Below are positions 38,801-46,015 of a stretch of 64,000 nt of DNA, piece after piece. The stretch is from an uncultured Eubacteriales bacterium (GTDB taxonomy: Bacteria; Bacillota; Clostridia; Lachnospirales; Lachnospiraceae). Positions within the stretch are counted from its first letter, which is position 1. Each line of letters starts with the position of its first letter. The stretch is from contig CASFBK010000015.1 of the NCBI GenBank assembly GCA_949292785.1, positions 27,923-91,922 on the forward strand, written 5' to 3'. Under the pieces are notes generated by a model, which saw only the letters and a list, made by a program, of their open reading frames with translations, searched no databases and was not told the DNA's origin. A program made the translations under genes and the position numbers.

Positions 38801-40397
38801 TATAAGAATATACATTTCCCTGTTGGTCCATATCCTGCCACTTTGTATCGGTCTGTCCATTCAACACATATCCTATTTCTAATCCTGCATACTGTCTTTC
38901 CGAGTTATTCTCATAGGTAAGTGTTACTCCATCCGATGTGGTCCATGTTCCCACTGTATACCCGTCAAATGACACATTCGCAATTACAGGTGTCTCCGGT
39001 GTTCGGCAATAATATTCTTCTACTACTTTACTATCTGCATGGTTTTCTTCACTGGAATATGCCTGTAATACTGCATAATTTTCTGTTCCAAACAATTCAT
39101 CGGCTGAAATCGCAACAGTTGTAGCGGCTCCTTCAAATTCCATTGAAAAATCATTCCATGACTCCGGTTTTTCGAAAGTTTCTAATCCCAGATATCCATA
39201 GTAGGTTGTATCCACATCTTTCGCAGAGGTAATCTCTACCTTACCGTCTGCTGCAATCATTGTATAGGTATCACCTGAGGTTGTAATGGACGGAGTGTCT
39301 GCAAAAGGCGCAAAGCTAATTTCTACGATTCCGTCCTGCTCAAAGCGCATTTCATATGCATTAGCTTTTATCTGCCCCTTTTCTTCGCTTCCATTCACCA
39401 GCAAAGACTTTACGCCCTTGTTTTCGCCCGGTGTTATTGTCATTTCCAAATTTACTTTATCTTCTGTTACGGAAGGAATATTGTATATGATATATGGGGT
39501 ATCAGCGCTTACATATTCCTTATCACCAATGGTTACCTTTCCATCTCCATTTACAGATAACCGTAAATCATAAAGAGCCTTCCAGTCCGCACTGGTTCCA
39601 TCTCCATAAAATGTTTTGTCTGGTTCTTCCTGATATGCTTTTTGGGCAACGACAGAAACAATGTATTTTGCATTGGTAGATACTGCGTCTGCTTCCTCAT
39701 CTATGTAAGTACCGTTCTCTTCGTTACACGCCATTAAATAATTTTCATCCAAAATAATATTTTTCCGCCCATCTACTTCTTTTTGGATAATTAATCGATA
39801 ATCCTCCAAAGAATAGTCGCTTCCTTCTGGAATCTCCGGAGAATCCCATGATAAGACCACCTCATTATTGTATGTTTCCGTAGCATCCTGTCCTCGGACT
39901 ACATTTAATCCGCTTACTTTGAGTTCTTTCGGAATACAGATGAGTTTGATAGCACCGACAGGATCTTTTTCTCCTGCATTATATGTAATTATTCCGTCTG
40001 GTTCCATTGTATACTGGTCATCGTTTAATGTTTCCCCATTCTTTTGTACGGACTCCATAACGAATTCTCTGTTCATCTCATATACAATGCTTACTTTTGT
40101 TATAATTTCTTCATTGAATGTCCACGTAGTAACGTCATTTTCCCAATTTGAAAAATCCTCTGTTTTATCTTCATAAGAGTATGTTTGGGAATCCTCTTTT
40201 ATTTCTGCCACTGTGTACGTTACAGATTTTATCTTTCCCCCTGTAATCTCAATAGAATTTACCGGTTCTTCTGCATTCGTTTGCATTACCGGAAAATCCA
40301 TTGGTATCGCCAGCATAATTGCCAATACTGCTGCAATCACTCCTGACACTATTCTCTTTCCCTTTTTCTTAACTTTCTTCTTTAATGACTCCCGCAT
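35898..40397 (-). CDS. Large secreted/anchored protein with Ig-like repeats
   Basis: 1499 residues. A Sec signal peptide (basic KKKVKKKGKR then hydrophobic GVIAAVLAIMLAIP) is followed by beta-rich domains. From ~residue 560 onward there are repeated ~90-110-residue Ig-like modules, each ending near an [FV]DKTAP-type boundary (VDKTAPEVSING, IDKTAPKIEING, FDKTAPVISFSG) and containing KDAAGNQA-type strands. The end is one membrane helix (MIGGIAVAVGVAGVGAGYATG) plus a basic tail (GKRLLKKK) and no LPxTG motif, so it is probably membrane-anchored. Role unknown; adhesion or cell-surface scaffold is a guess. It lies just past the T7SS/kinase genes. Confidence 0.88.
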   Translation of the reverse strand: MRESLKKKVKKKGKRIVSGVIAAVLAIMLAIPMDFPVMQTNAEEPVNSIEITGGKIKSVTYTVAEIKEDSQTYSYEDKTEDFSNWENDVTTWTFNEEIITKVSIVYEMNREFVMESVQKNGETLNDDQYTMEPDGIITYNAGEKDPVGAIKLICIPKELKVSGLNVVRGQDATETYNNEVVLSWDSPEIPEGSDYSLEDYRLIIQKEVDGRKNIILDENYLMACNEENGTYIDEEADAVSTNAKYIVSVVAQKAYQEEPDKTFYGDGTSADWKALYDLRLSVNGDGKVTIGDKEYVSADTPYIIYNIPSVTEDKVNLEMTITPGENKGVKSLLVNGSEEKGQIKANAYEMRFEQDGIVEISFAPFADTPSITTSGDTYTMIAADGKVEITSAKDVDTTYYGYLGLETFEKPESWNDFSMEFEGAATTVAISADELFGTENYAVLQAYSSEENHADSKVVEEYYCRTPETPVIANVSFDGYTVGTWTTSDGVTLTYENNSERQYAGLEIGYVLNGQTDTKWQDMDQQGNVYSYTFSESGEYCVSLRFKIADPNQQGTFLYGESLKLADNVKIDKEQPVLTASGYDSGKWVTEDVTLNLENNTTQISGTKYWYAISSQQVDAADGTLNWQECTSGNQITISCEDGKTLKKFVYMKAVSNAGKESETIIYEMKIDKEDPAVPEILVNKPDGENGWYATLPKITLKPAAQDSGSEVFTYYKLYDIQQEESTVPEILFDGSNPPEITQQGSYILKSYAKDEAGRVSEVAEQQFYVDTGAPNGPSITFRTENDSVLAHVINFITFGYFCNERVVAVIQSSDSMSQVKEYAVWYTQGGKDGEVMMIQGATAEVELPENFKGTVSAYAVDNAGHSSEVSVSDGIIYESIQAEITITTDVDNTKWQKGDVNFHVITQDEQSGLRNVEYILNGKTVYQNDFTDNSHTDLVYMDQQDIQITEEAASSAGYTLQVKVTDNAGNQSEKSEVIYFDKTAPVISFSGIENGSFSNQTESLTVKVDEQIYEFNNVTVSATRTIDGVTSDYGMEKFVSDSVSSKKSYAFSEDGMYVVTVNAVDAAGNAAVPKQISFTIDKTAPKIEINGPQNDSYHASDVPVEVNVEESFFDTNTVTINVTRTLDGQTGNVDFGNWNNQGKSSSLSRSFGEDGTYQIEVQAKDAAGNQAAVQQLIFTVDKTAPEVSINGAGDYLITGNAITLSCDVVESYFDTNNVSIQVQKEDAEGNVTDINVGNWVNSGKESSLSYELKEEGIYTSIITAVDKAGNESTARKTVTVDTSDPVIRHVDEINGKYYQVFKLPYELSEMINDLTVPTISMYLNSDEYDGVSEVTEEGKYVFRMDVSDEVGHKAIAQAEFIVDNTEPKVIFNGVEDGMKSDSDIAWSVSLADAKDIMKEVLVDGEKKAFDAETNSYQETLSQKGTHTIEVSAEDLAGNTTRKVISVEISEAAVIASWSANKPLMIGGIAVAVGVAGVGAGYATGFFGKGTGKRLLKKK

Positions 40398-40466
40398 TTT
40401 TTCATCCTTTCATAGTTTGCATTCTCTAAACTAAAATTTCTTTCCCTTTTTATCCACCTTATTTTC

Positions 40467-41372
40467 TTATCTTACTTCCTTCTGTTTTCTTATATATACT
40501 GCAATTCCTGCTGCACTAAAAAATGTCAACATTCCTGCTACATAAATCCCGGTAAAATCTCCGGTTTTTGGTGCTTTTGTTGTTGCTGTAGATGTCGTAT
40601 TTGTTGGTTCTGTTTTTGTTTCGGTTACAGTAGATGTTGTATTTGTTGGTTCTGTTTTTGTTTCGGTTACAGTAGATGCCGTATTCGTTGGTTCTGTTTC
40701 GGTTACGGTAGATGTTGTATTCGTTGGTTCTGTTTCCTCAGTTGGCTCTGTACTATCTGGTGTAGATGTTGTATCAGCTTTTGGCACTCTCATTATGAAT
40801 ACAGGTGAAAATGATGTAAATCTTCCACTAAGCGTTTCATTTCCTTCTGTTGTTGGAATATACTCCCATGTTCCATCTTCTTTACAATGAAAAATATAAT
40901 AAGTATAATCTCCCTTTCCTGCATATGGCGCATTAATGGTAACCTCTACTCCTTCGGCCGGCATAATATAACCTGATGGTAATGACAAGCCAAAATAGTC
41001 ATTGTAAATAACCTCTTCATTTCTATAACCCATTACCTGCTCAAATAATTCTCTGGTTCTTGCATTCACTTTCTCTTTAAATCTCTGTTTTGCTTCTTCA
41101 TCACCTGCCGGCACTGAATCCGTAGGCATATAATAATCCAACTGCTCCTTTTGTGCATCCGTCGCCTCTGCCCACAAATTAAATAAATGCCATGTAAAAT
41201 CCAATTCTACCGCATTTCCATCAATCACTGCTGTGGCTGAATATGCATAATTTTGTTTTGAACCCTCGCTAGGTGTATCATCTACAACCGGACTCTCCGA
41301 TGCAAACACTGTCATCCCCATAGATAACGTCATTACGCATGCTGTTACTAGTGCTAATAGTCTTTTTTTCAT
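40467..41372 (-). CDS. Cell-wall-anchored protein with APKTGD sorting signal
   Basis: 301 residues from ATG 41372 (GGAGG upstream). Signal peptide KKRLLALVTACVMTLSMGM ending near VFASESP. An N-terminal domain of ~180 residues (with EVIYNDYFGLSLPSGYI and FTSFSPVFIMRVPK) is followed by Thr-rich tandem repeats TEPTNTTSTVTETK and a sorting signal: KAPKTGDFTG, hydrophobic GMLTFFSAAGIAVYI and basic RKQKEVR. The motif is APKTG rather than LPxTG, so a class with relaxed first position is implied. No sortase gene in the window. Confidence 0.86.
   Translation of the reverse strand: MKKRLLALVTACVMTLSMGMTVFASESPVVDDTPSEGSKQNYAYSATAVIDGNAVELDFTWHLFNLWAEATDAQKEQLDYYMPTDSVPAGDEEAKQRFKEKVNARTRELFEQVMGYRNEEVIYNDYFGLSLPSGYIMPAEGVEVTINAPYAGKGDYTYYIFHCKEDGTWEYIPTTEGNETLSGRFTSFSPVFIMRVPKADTTSTPDSTEPTEETEPTNTTSTVTETEPTNTASTVTETKTEPTNTTSTVTETKTEPTNTTSTATTKAPKTGDFTGIYVAGMLTFFSAAGIAVYIRKQKEVR
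40577..40745. repeat. Tandem 42/36-nt coding repeat
   Basis: Four units beginning GTAGATG on the plus strand: two of 42 nt (encoding TEPTNTTSTVTETK), one of 36 nt lacking one TK pair, and a divergent end unit. Likely prone to slippage that changes stalk length. Confidence 0.85.
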
Positions 41373-41496
41373 TTCTTTCCTCCATATCTTTCCTTTTTGT
41401 GTCATTGTTTTGTGTGATAATCTATAAAGTAAAGTTTAACTTTATATTCAAAAATCATCTCTAATACAAATAAAAATCTGTTTCCTCCTCCGTTTG

Positions 41497-42042
41497 TTAC
41501 TTGATAATATCGTCTTTGTTTTGCTCTGATTGCATTATTACTTCATCCGAATGAGTAATTACAACATCTTCCACCACTTCAAACTGAATTTGCGGCTGCT
41601 GCAATACTGTCGTCTCCTCTTCCACCTTCTGATTCAATACCGTTGTTTCGTCCACTAACTTCTGATTCAGAACAACTGTCCCATCATCCACGTTTTGGTG
41701 TAACACAACTGTCTCGTCATTTACTTCTGGATGTAACACAACCGTCTCATCCTTCATGTTTTGAACATTTCCCGCTATCTGCTTCTTGGTCTTTGGCTGT
41801 AATCTCCCGGTTGTTCTGCCTCTCTTTGTCACAATCTTATCGGTATTCTCACGGATGGCGCGTTTCTTGTTTTTTCCCTCGTACCCTTCCTTTTGAATCT
41901 TACGAATACTTCTTTTTGCAGTAATGCCGGTCAGCTCTCCTATTACTGCATAAATCCGTAAAACAAAGAAGAGAATAACAGCTCCGATTCCAAACAAAAC
42001 GGCTCCAATCGCTCCTCCATAGAACATGATTTCATTTGCCAA
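41497..42042 (-). CDS. Small membrane protein with five TVVL/TTVL phospho-motif repeats
   Basis: 181 residues if started at TTG 42042, which has GGGAGG (overlapping the kinase stop) eight nt upstream; an in-frame ATG at 42102 lies inside the kinase gene and has no SD. One N-terminal membrane helix (IGAVLFGIGAVILFFVLRIY), a basic stretch, then five near-repeats of ~12 residues: DETVVLHPEVN, DETVVLHQNV, DGTVVLNQKL, DETTVLNQKV, EETTVLQQ. Similar TTVL sequences occur in the neighbouring FHA and zinc-ribbon proteins. I infer a multivalent target of the adjacent Ser/Thr kinase and dock for FHA domains. 5 nt after the kinase gene. Confidence 0.85.
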   Translation of the reverse strand: MANEIMFYGGAIGAVLFGIGAVILFFVLRIYAVIGELTGITAKRSIRKIQKEGYEGKNKKRAIRENTDKIVTKRGRTTGRLQPKTKKQIAGNVQNMKDETVVLHPEVNDETVVLHQNVDDGTVVLNQKLVDETTVLNQKVEEETTVLQQPQIQFEVVEDVVITHSDEVIMQSEQNKDDIIK

Positions 42043-42047
42043 CTGTC

Positions 42048-44048
42048 TTACCTCCCATACTTTTGAAATAACGGTTCTAACTTTTGCACCAGTTTTTTCC
42101 ACTTAATGTCATTGGAAATATCCTGCACCTGTGTTCCTTTGTCATACACCGTCAAAATAGCATCTGCATTCCAATTCTCAATATTGCTGTCTTTCGCCGA
42201 AGCTTCATTACAGAGCAATGACAAATATCCAATATAAACGTCTTTATATTTATTCCCGAATTCCTGAATTCCCGCTTCATATTTCGCCTTGGCAGAATCC
42301 AAATTTCCTATTTCTTCATACATTTCAGCAACATCACATATGTACTTACAGCGTTCCTTTTCCTGATCGTCATCTGAAATAATAGACAAGATTTCTTCAC
42401 AATATGCGATTGCCATATTATAATCATTTTCCCGCTCTTTGCGGTCTTCTGTCTCTTTCGCCCGCTCCCGATATGCCTTATATAAAATATCACTAAAATC
42501 AACGGTATATTCCACAAGCATTTCGTCTCTGTCTAGCTCTTCTACTTCTTCTAATGCCTTATCTGCCACTCGAATTGCCAGGTCAACAGCTCCGTCTATG
42601 GAACCCGGATACGTCATGTAAATATCTCCTATAATTTTATAATTGAGCATCTTCGCTTCGGATAACACCTGCTTATCATTATAATCTTCAAAGTTCTGCA
42701 TCGCCTCTGAAAGCTCCTGCATATCACTTCCGACAGTGTTTAGTTCTGTCAGGGAAGATAATATTTTCTTATAATATTTCGCTTCCGGCACTTCCTCCTC
42801 ATCCAGCATTTGAAAATAATATAAGCTATTGGAATAATCTTTTTCTTCATTCAGATAGGTCAGCGCTACCTGAAGAACAACATCACTGTTATCCTGGATA
42901 TTTTGATATCCCGAATTGATATAGGCTCCAACTCTTGCCAATCCCTCTTCCGCATCCATATAGTTTACATACAGACTCAACATATCCAGATATGCTTCCG
43001 GATTCTTTCCATCCACATCTGTAATGGCTTCTACATATACCTCCGATGCCTTGGAATAGTCTCCATTTATTTTGTAAGTATTTGCCTTTTCAATCAAGCT
43101 TCGATAATCCTGCTTTCGGGTATCCTGAATCCCCTGATATCCCAATACCGATATCCCGATACTTACTGCCATTGCAGCCACTGTTCCGCTCCAAAGAAGC
43201 AGCCTTCCCGCCTGTTTTTTCCGATGTCCACTGTCCAGCTCATTATAATGCTCCAAAGCATAAATTAATTCGGAGCAGTTCTGATAACGGTCCTCCGGAT
43301 TCGGCTGAATACATTTCAGAATGATTTTCTCCAGACCGCCGGATAATGCCGGATTCCACTCTCTAATCGGGCGCATTTCATAAGGCGGCTCACCTGGATT
43401 TTTCCCAGTTACAATGTGATAAATCGTCGCCCCAAGACAATAAATATCCGTTCTGGCATCTGTTTTATAAATCCCGTGTCCCTGCTCATCCCCGAACTGC
43501 TCCGGTGCCGCATACCCTCTTGTACCAAGTGCTGTTGTATCTGCTATATTTTCAATCTTATATTCTTTTGCTGTTCCAAAATCAATAAGCTTCACCCTGC
43601 CATCAGGCTGTAACATAATATTAGAAGGCTTCATATCACGATAAATAATGGGCGGATTTAAAGAATGAAGATAATCCAGCGCACTTGCTAACTGCTTTGC
43701 CCATTCAATTACATTTTCCTGGGGCTGCGCTCCTTCTTCTTTCAGAATACGGTCCAATGCAAGTCCCTGGATATAGTCCATTACAACATATACCGTTCCA
43801 TCTTTATCTATAATATCTACGATTCTTGGCAATACCGGATGGTCTACTTTTTTCAATATATTTGCTTCCCGCTCAATTCCTTTTAACTGCATTTCTACAC
43901 TTTGGGAACCGTCGTTTTTCAATTCCTTTACTGCCCATTGCTTATTCAGTCGGTTGTCCATGGCAACATACACAATGCTCATTCCACCCTGACCGATTTC
44001 TTTCAATATTTCGTATTTTCCATCCAGTATTAGTCCTACTTTTGACAT
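42048..44048 (-). CDS. Transmembrane Ser/Thr protein kinase with TPR-like C-terminal part
   Basis: 666 residues from ATG 44048 (GAGG seven nt upstream). Kinase domain (~1-265): P-loop GQGGMSIVY, Lys41 in AVKEL, catalytic loop YRDMKPSN (Tyr136 in place of His of HRD; Asp138 kept), DFG at ~156, APE in GYAAPEQF. One membrane helix at ~285-305 (LLLWSGTVAAMAVSIGISVL), then ~340 residues of TPR-like helices, probably outside the cell. No PASTA repeats, so it is not the PrkC/Stk1 type. It lies between its likely phosphatase and its likely substrate. Confidence 0.93.
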   Translation of the reverse strand: MSKVGLILDGKYEILKEIGQGGMSIVYVAMDNRLNKQWAVKELKNDGSQSVEMQLKGIEREANILKKVDHPVLPRIVDIIDKDGTVYVVMDYIQGLALDRILKEEGAQPQENVIEWAKQLASALDYLHSLNPPIIYRDMKPSNIMLQPDGRVKLIDFGTAKEYKIENIADTTALGTRGYAAPEQFGDEQGHGIYKTDARTDIYCLGATIYHIVTGKNPGEPPYEMRPIREWNPALSGGLEKIILKCIQPNPEDRYQNCSELIYALEHYNELDSGHRKKQAGRLLLWSGTVAAMAVSIGISVLGYQGIQDTRKQDYRSLIEKANTYKINGDYSKASEVYVEAITDVDGKNPEAYLDMLSLYVNYMDAEEGLARVGAYINSGYQNIQDNSDVVLQVALTYLNEEKDYSNSLYYFQMLDEEEVPEAKYYKKILSSLTELNTVGSDMQELSEAMQNFEDYNDKQVLSEAKMLNYKIIGDIYMTYPGSIDGAVDLAIRVADKALEEVEELDRDEMLVEYTVDFSDILYKAYRERAKETEDRKERENDYNMAIAYCEEILSIISDDDQEKERCKYICDVAEMYEEIGNLDSAKAKYEAGIQEFGNKYKDVYIGYLSLLCNEASAKDSNIENWNADAILTVYDKGTQVQDISNDIKWKKLVQKLEPLFQKYGR

Positions 44049-44058
44049 ACTCATTCCT

Positions 44059-44829
44059 CTATCTTATCGTTTTTATCAATATACAGCTTATATTGTCTTT
44101 CTCTTGTCTTTGTTTTAACATCTCTATAAATGCTAAAATATTGTTTTTCATTCCCTTTTCATTCGTGCTTGCTTCTGTGCAAAAACTGTTCCAGATTTCC
44201 AGCGGAGTGCACATGTGACGCAATCCATCCGAACAAAGCAGATAAACCGCATCCTCTTTTATCTCTCCACTATAAAATACCGGTTCCACTTTTTGGGATG
44301 CCCCAATACATTGTAAAAGAATGCTCCTTCTCGGGTCCTTCTCTGCCTGCTCCTCTGTCAGACGTCCGGCCGCTATTTCTTTTGCCACTAACGTCTGATC
44401 CTCTGTAATCTGATATAAGGTATCCGACAATTCATAAATCCGGCTGTCACCTACATGCACCACATAATAGATTTCTTCTATTACAAGCAATGCTGTTAAG
44501 GTCGTTCCGAGATTTACATGATGCTTCCTTCCAAATTCTCCCAGCTTTTCGTTTTCTTTTACTACAATGTCTCTCCATCTGTTCCGGAGCTTTTGCTCTT
44601 CTATTCCTTCATATAGCATCTGTGGAAGTTCCTCATGGAACCACTTGCCAAACCGTCCGATTACTTCTTTGCTGGCTACTTCTCCCTTTTCTAATCCTCC
44701 CATTCCGTCACAGATTACTGCGAAAAGGATTTCGCCCTGAGCTGTTCTTGCTTTTTTTATCAATATAGCGTCTTGATTTGTTTCTTTTCTAATTCCAATA
44801 TCGCTTGCATATGCTGTAATATATCTCAT
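44059..44829 (-). CDS. PP2C-family Ser/Thr protein phosphatase
   Basis: 256 residues with the metal-binding motifs of PP2C: ETNQDAIL, VICDGMGGLEKGE, HVGDSRIYEL, LLCSDGL, and KDNISCILI. Reverses phosphorylation by the kinase whose gene follows 10 nt later. In the same operon as two FHA-containing or TTVL-motif proteins, so it is likely part of T7SS control rather than the general PrkC/PrpC pair. Confidence 0.95.
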   Translation of the reverse strand: MRYITAYASDIGIRKETNQDAILIKKARTAQGEILFAVICDGMGGLEKGEVASKEVIGRFGKWFHEELPQMLYEGIEEQKLRNRWRDIVVKENEKLGEFGRKHHVNLGTTLTALLVIEEIYYVVHVGDSRIYELSDTLYQITEDQTLVAKEIAAGRLTEEQAEKDPRRSILLQCIGASQKVEPVFYSGEIKEDAVYLLCSDGLRHMCTPLEIWNSFCTEASTNEKGMKNNILAFIEMLKQRQEKDNISCILIKTIR

Positions 44830-44838
44830 CGTTTTCCC

Positions 44839-45999
44839 CTATAATAATTCAAATATAAACTCTTCGTCCGCTAACGAAATCTTCATTCCTTTCATCAACA
44901 GCTGTTCTTTTTCTCCCTTTAAAATAGTACCGTTTACATAGGTATTATTGGTAGAATCATTATCTTTGATATAACATGCTCCGTCCCGCTTGTGAATGAT
45001 AGCATGTACCCTGCTGATTGCCACATTATCCTCCACGGAATAATCTACATCTGTTTTTGACTTTCCGATACGAAATACATTTTTATTGATAATAATTTTT
45101 TCCTGATTTCTGGTTCGAATTAATGCCGGCGTCGGTTTCTTCTCTACTGCTCTTTGAAATAAGCCTCTTTTTGTCTTTGAGGGTTCCTTCAGATTTCCGG
45201 ATGGTGTCGTCAACACGGTGGTTTCATCATGTTCTCCAATTTCCGGATGTACTGCAAGGCTTCCGGAGGGTGCCGGCTTGGCTGCCTCTAGCTTAATTGG
45301 CTTAGGTTGACTTCCCTGCACGGTTTCTTCTCTTCTTGGAACCATAGAAGGCGCTGCAGGCGTATGAAAATTTGACAATGGTGGGGTTGGCGGCACCGCC
45401 GGCTGACTGATTGTGACCTGTGGCTGACTTTGTATCATCTTTGCTTCCTTTAAGCTCAACACCAATTCTTCAAAATTTTCTACTTCTATACAACGGTTAT
45501 TCGAAATATATACCACCAGTTTTGCAATATAATAGATATCCTCTTCCTCTTTATAGATAATGCTCATCAACAGTTCTTTTAAAAACTCTCTTAAGGACCT
45601 GTTTCCCACTAATTCTCTATTTTCCGGAATACATAAAAAAGAAATATCTCTTGTCACAAAATCAACAAAAATATAATCCAGATTCAAATACAGATACTTT
45701 TCCTCTACGCCCTTGTTTTTCAGAAATCGAAAGGCTTCTATAATGGTTTCTAACAGCTTTAATACCTCTGCCTTTCCCATGGTCTGCGTGAGATATTTTC
45801 GTAAGGTAGCTTTATATGCGATATTATACTGAAATCCGTATTTTCCCTCTTCTTCTACCTCTTTAAAAGCTTCTATAATAGCAGGATGACTTCCTTTGAT
45901 AATGTCAACTGCCTTTGCCTCTATATTTTTTTTATCCTTCGACCAATATATCAGAAAATTTTCCAGTCCATGATTTTTTACCTCGAATATATCTTCCAT
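44839..45999 (-). CDS. FHA-domain protein with TTVL phospho-motif
   Basis: 386 residues. N-terminal ~185-residue domain (ending around FEELVLSLKEA) resembles the DUF6382-type domain seen before FHA domains in Firmicutes; a Pro-rich linker follows (SQPAVPPTPPLSNFHTPAAP), containing HDETTVLTTPSG. C-terminal FHA (~295-385) with FRIGKSKTDVDYSV, ISRVHAII and NNTYVNG. FHA domains bind phosphothreonine, so intramolecular or partner binding to ETTVL is likely, by analogy to GarA/OdhI ETT motifs. Its N-domain layout is shared with the FHA protein at 54358-55245. Confidence 0.88.
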   Translation of the reverse strand: MEDIFEVKNHGLENFLIYWSKDKKNIEAKAVDIIKGSHPAIIEAFKEVEEEGKYGFQYNIAYKATLRKYLTQTMGKAEVLKLLETIIEAFRFLKNKGVEEKYLYLNLDYIFVDFVTRDISFLCIPENRELVGNRSLREFLKELLMSIIYKEEEDIYYIAKLVVYISNNRCIEVENFEELVLSLKEAKMIQSQPQVTISQPAVPPTPPLSNFHTPAAPSMVPRREETVQGSQPKPIKLEAAKPAPSGSLAVHPEIGEHDETTVLTTPSGNLKEPSKTKRGLFQRAVEKKPTPALIRTRNQEKIIINKNVFRIGKSKTDVDYSVEDNVAISRVHAIIHKRDGACYIKDNDSTNNTYVNGTILKGEKEQLLMKGMKISLADEEFIFELL

Positions 46000-46015
46000 G
46001 CTTTTCCTCCATTTC

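Noticed and set aside
40577-40745. Possible CRISPR-like repeat array
   Set aside because: Contiguous in-frame 42/36-nt units with no spacers; a Thr-rich stalk repeat.
41405-41470. Near-palindrome TAAAGTTAAACTTTA upstream of the sorted surface protein as an operator
   Set aside because: AT-rich and short; the nearby TTGAAT/-10 match is poor, so no reliable regulatory claim can be made.
42048-44048. Pseudokinase call because HRD reads YRD
   Set aside because: Catalytic Asp, Lys41, DFG and APE are all present; Tyr or Phe at the His place is seen in active bacterial kinases.
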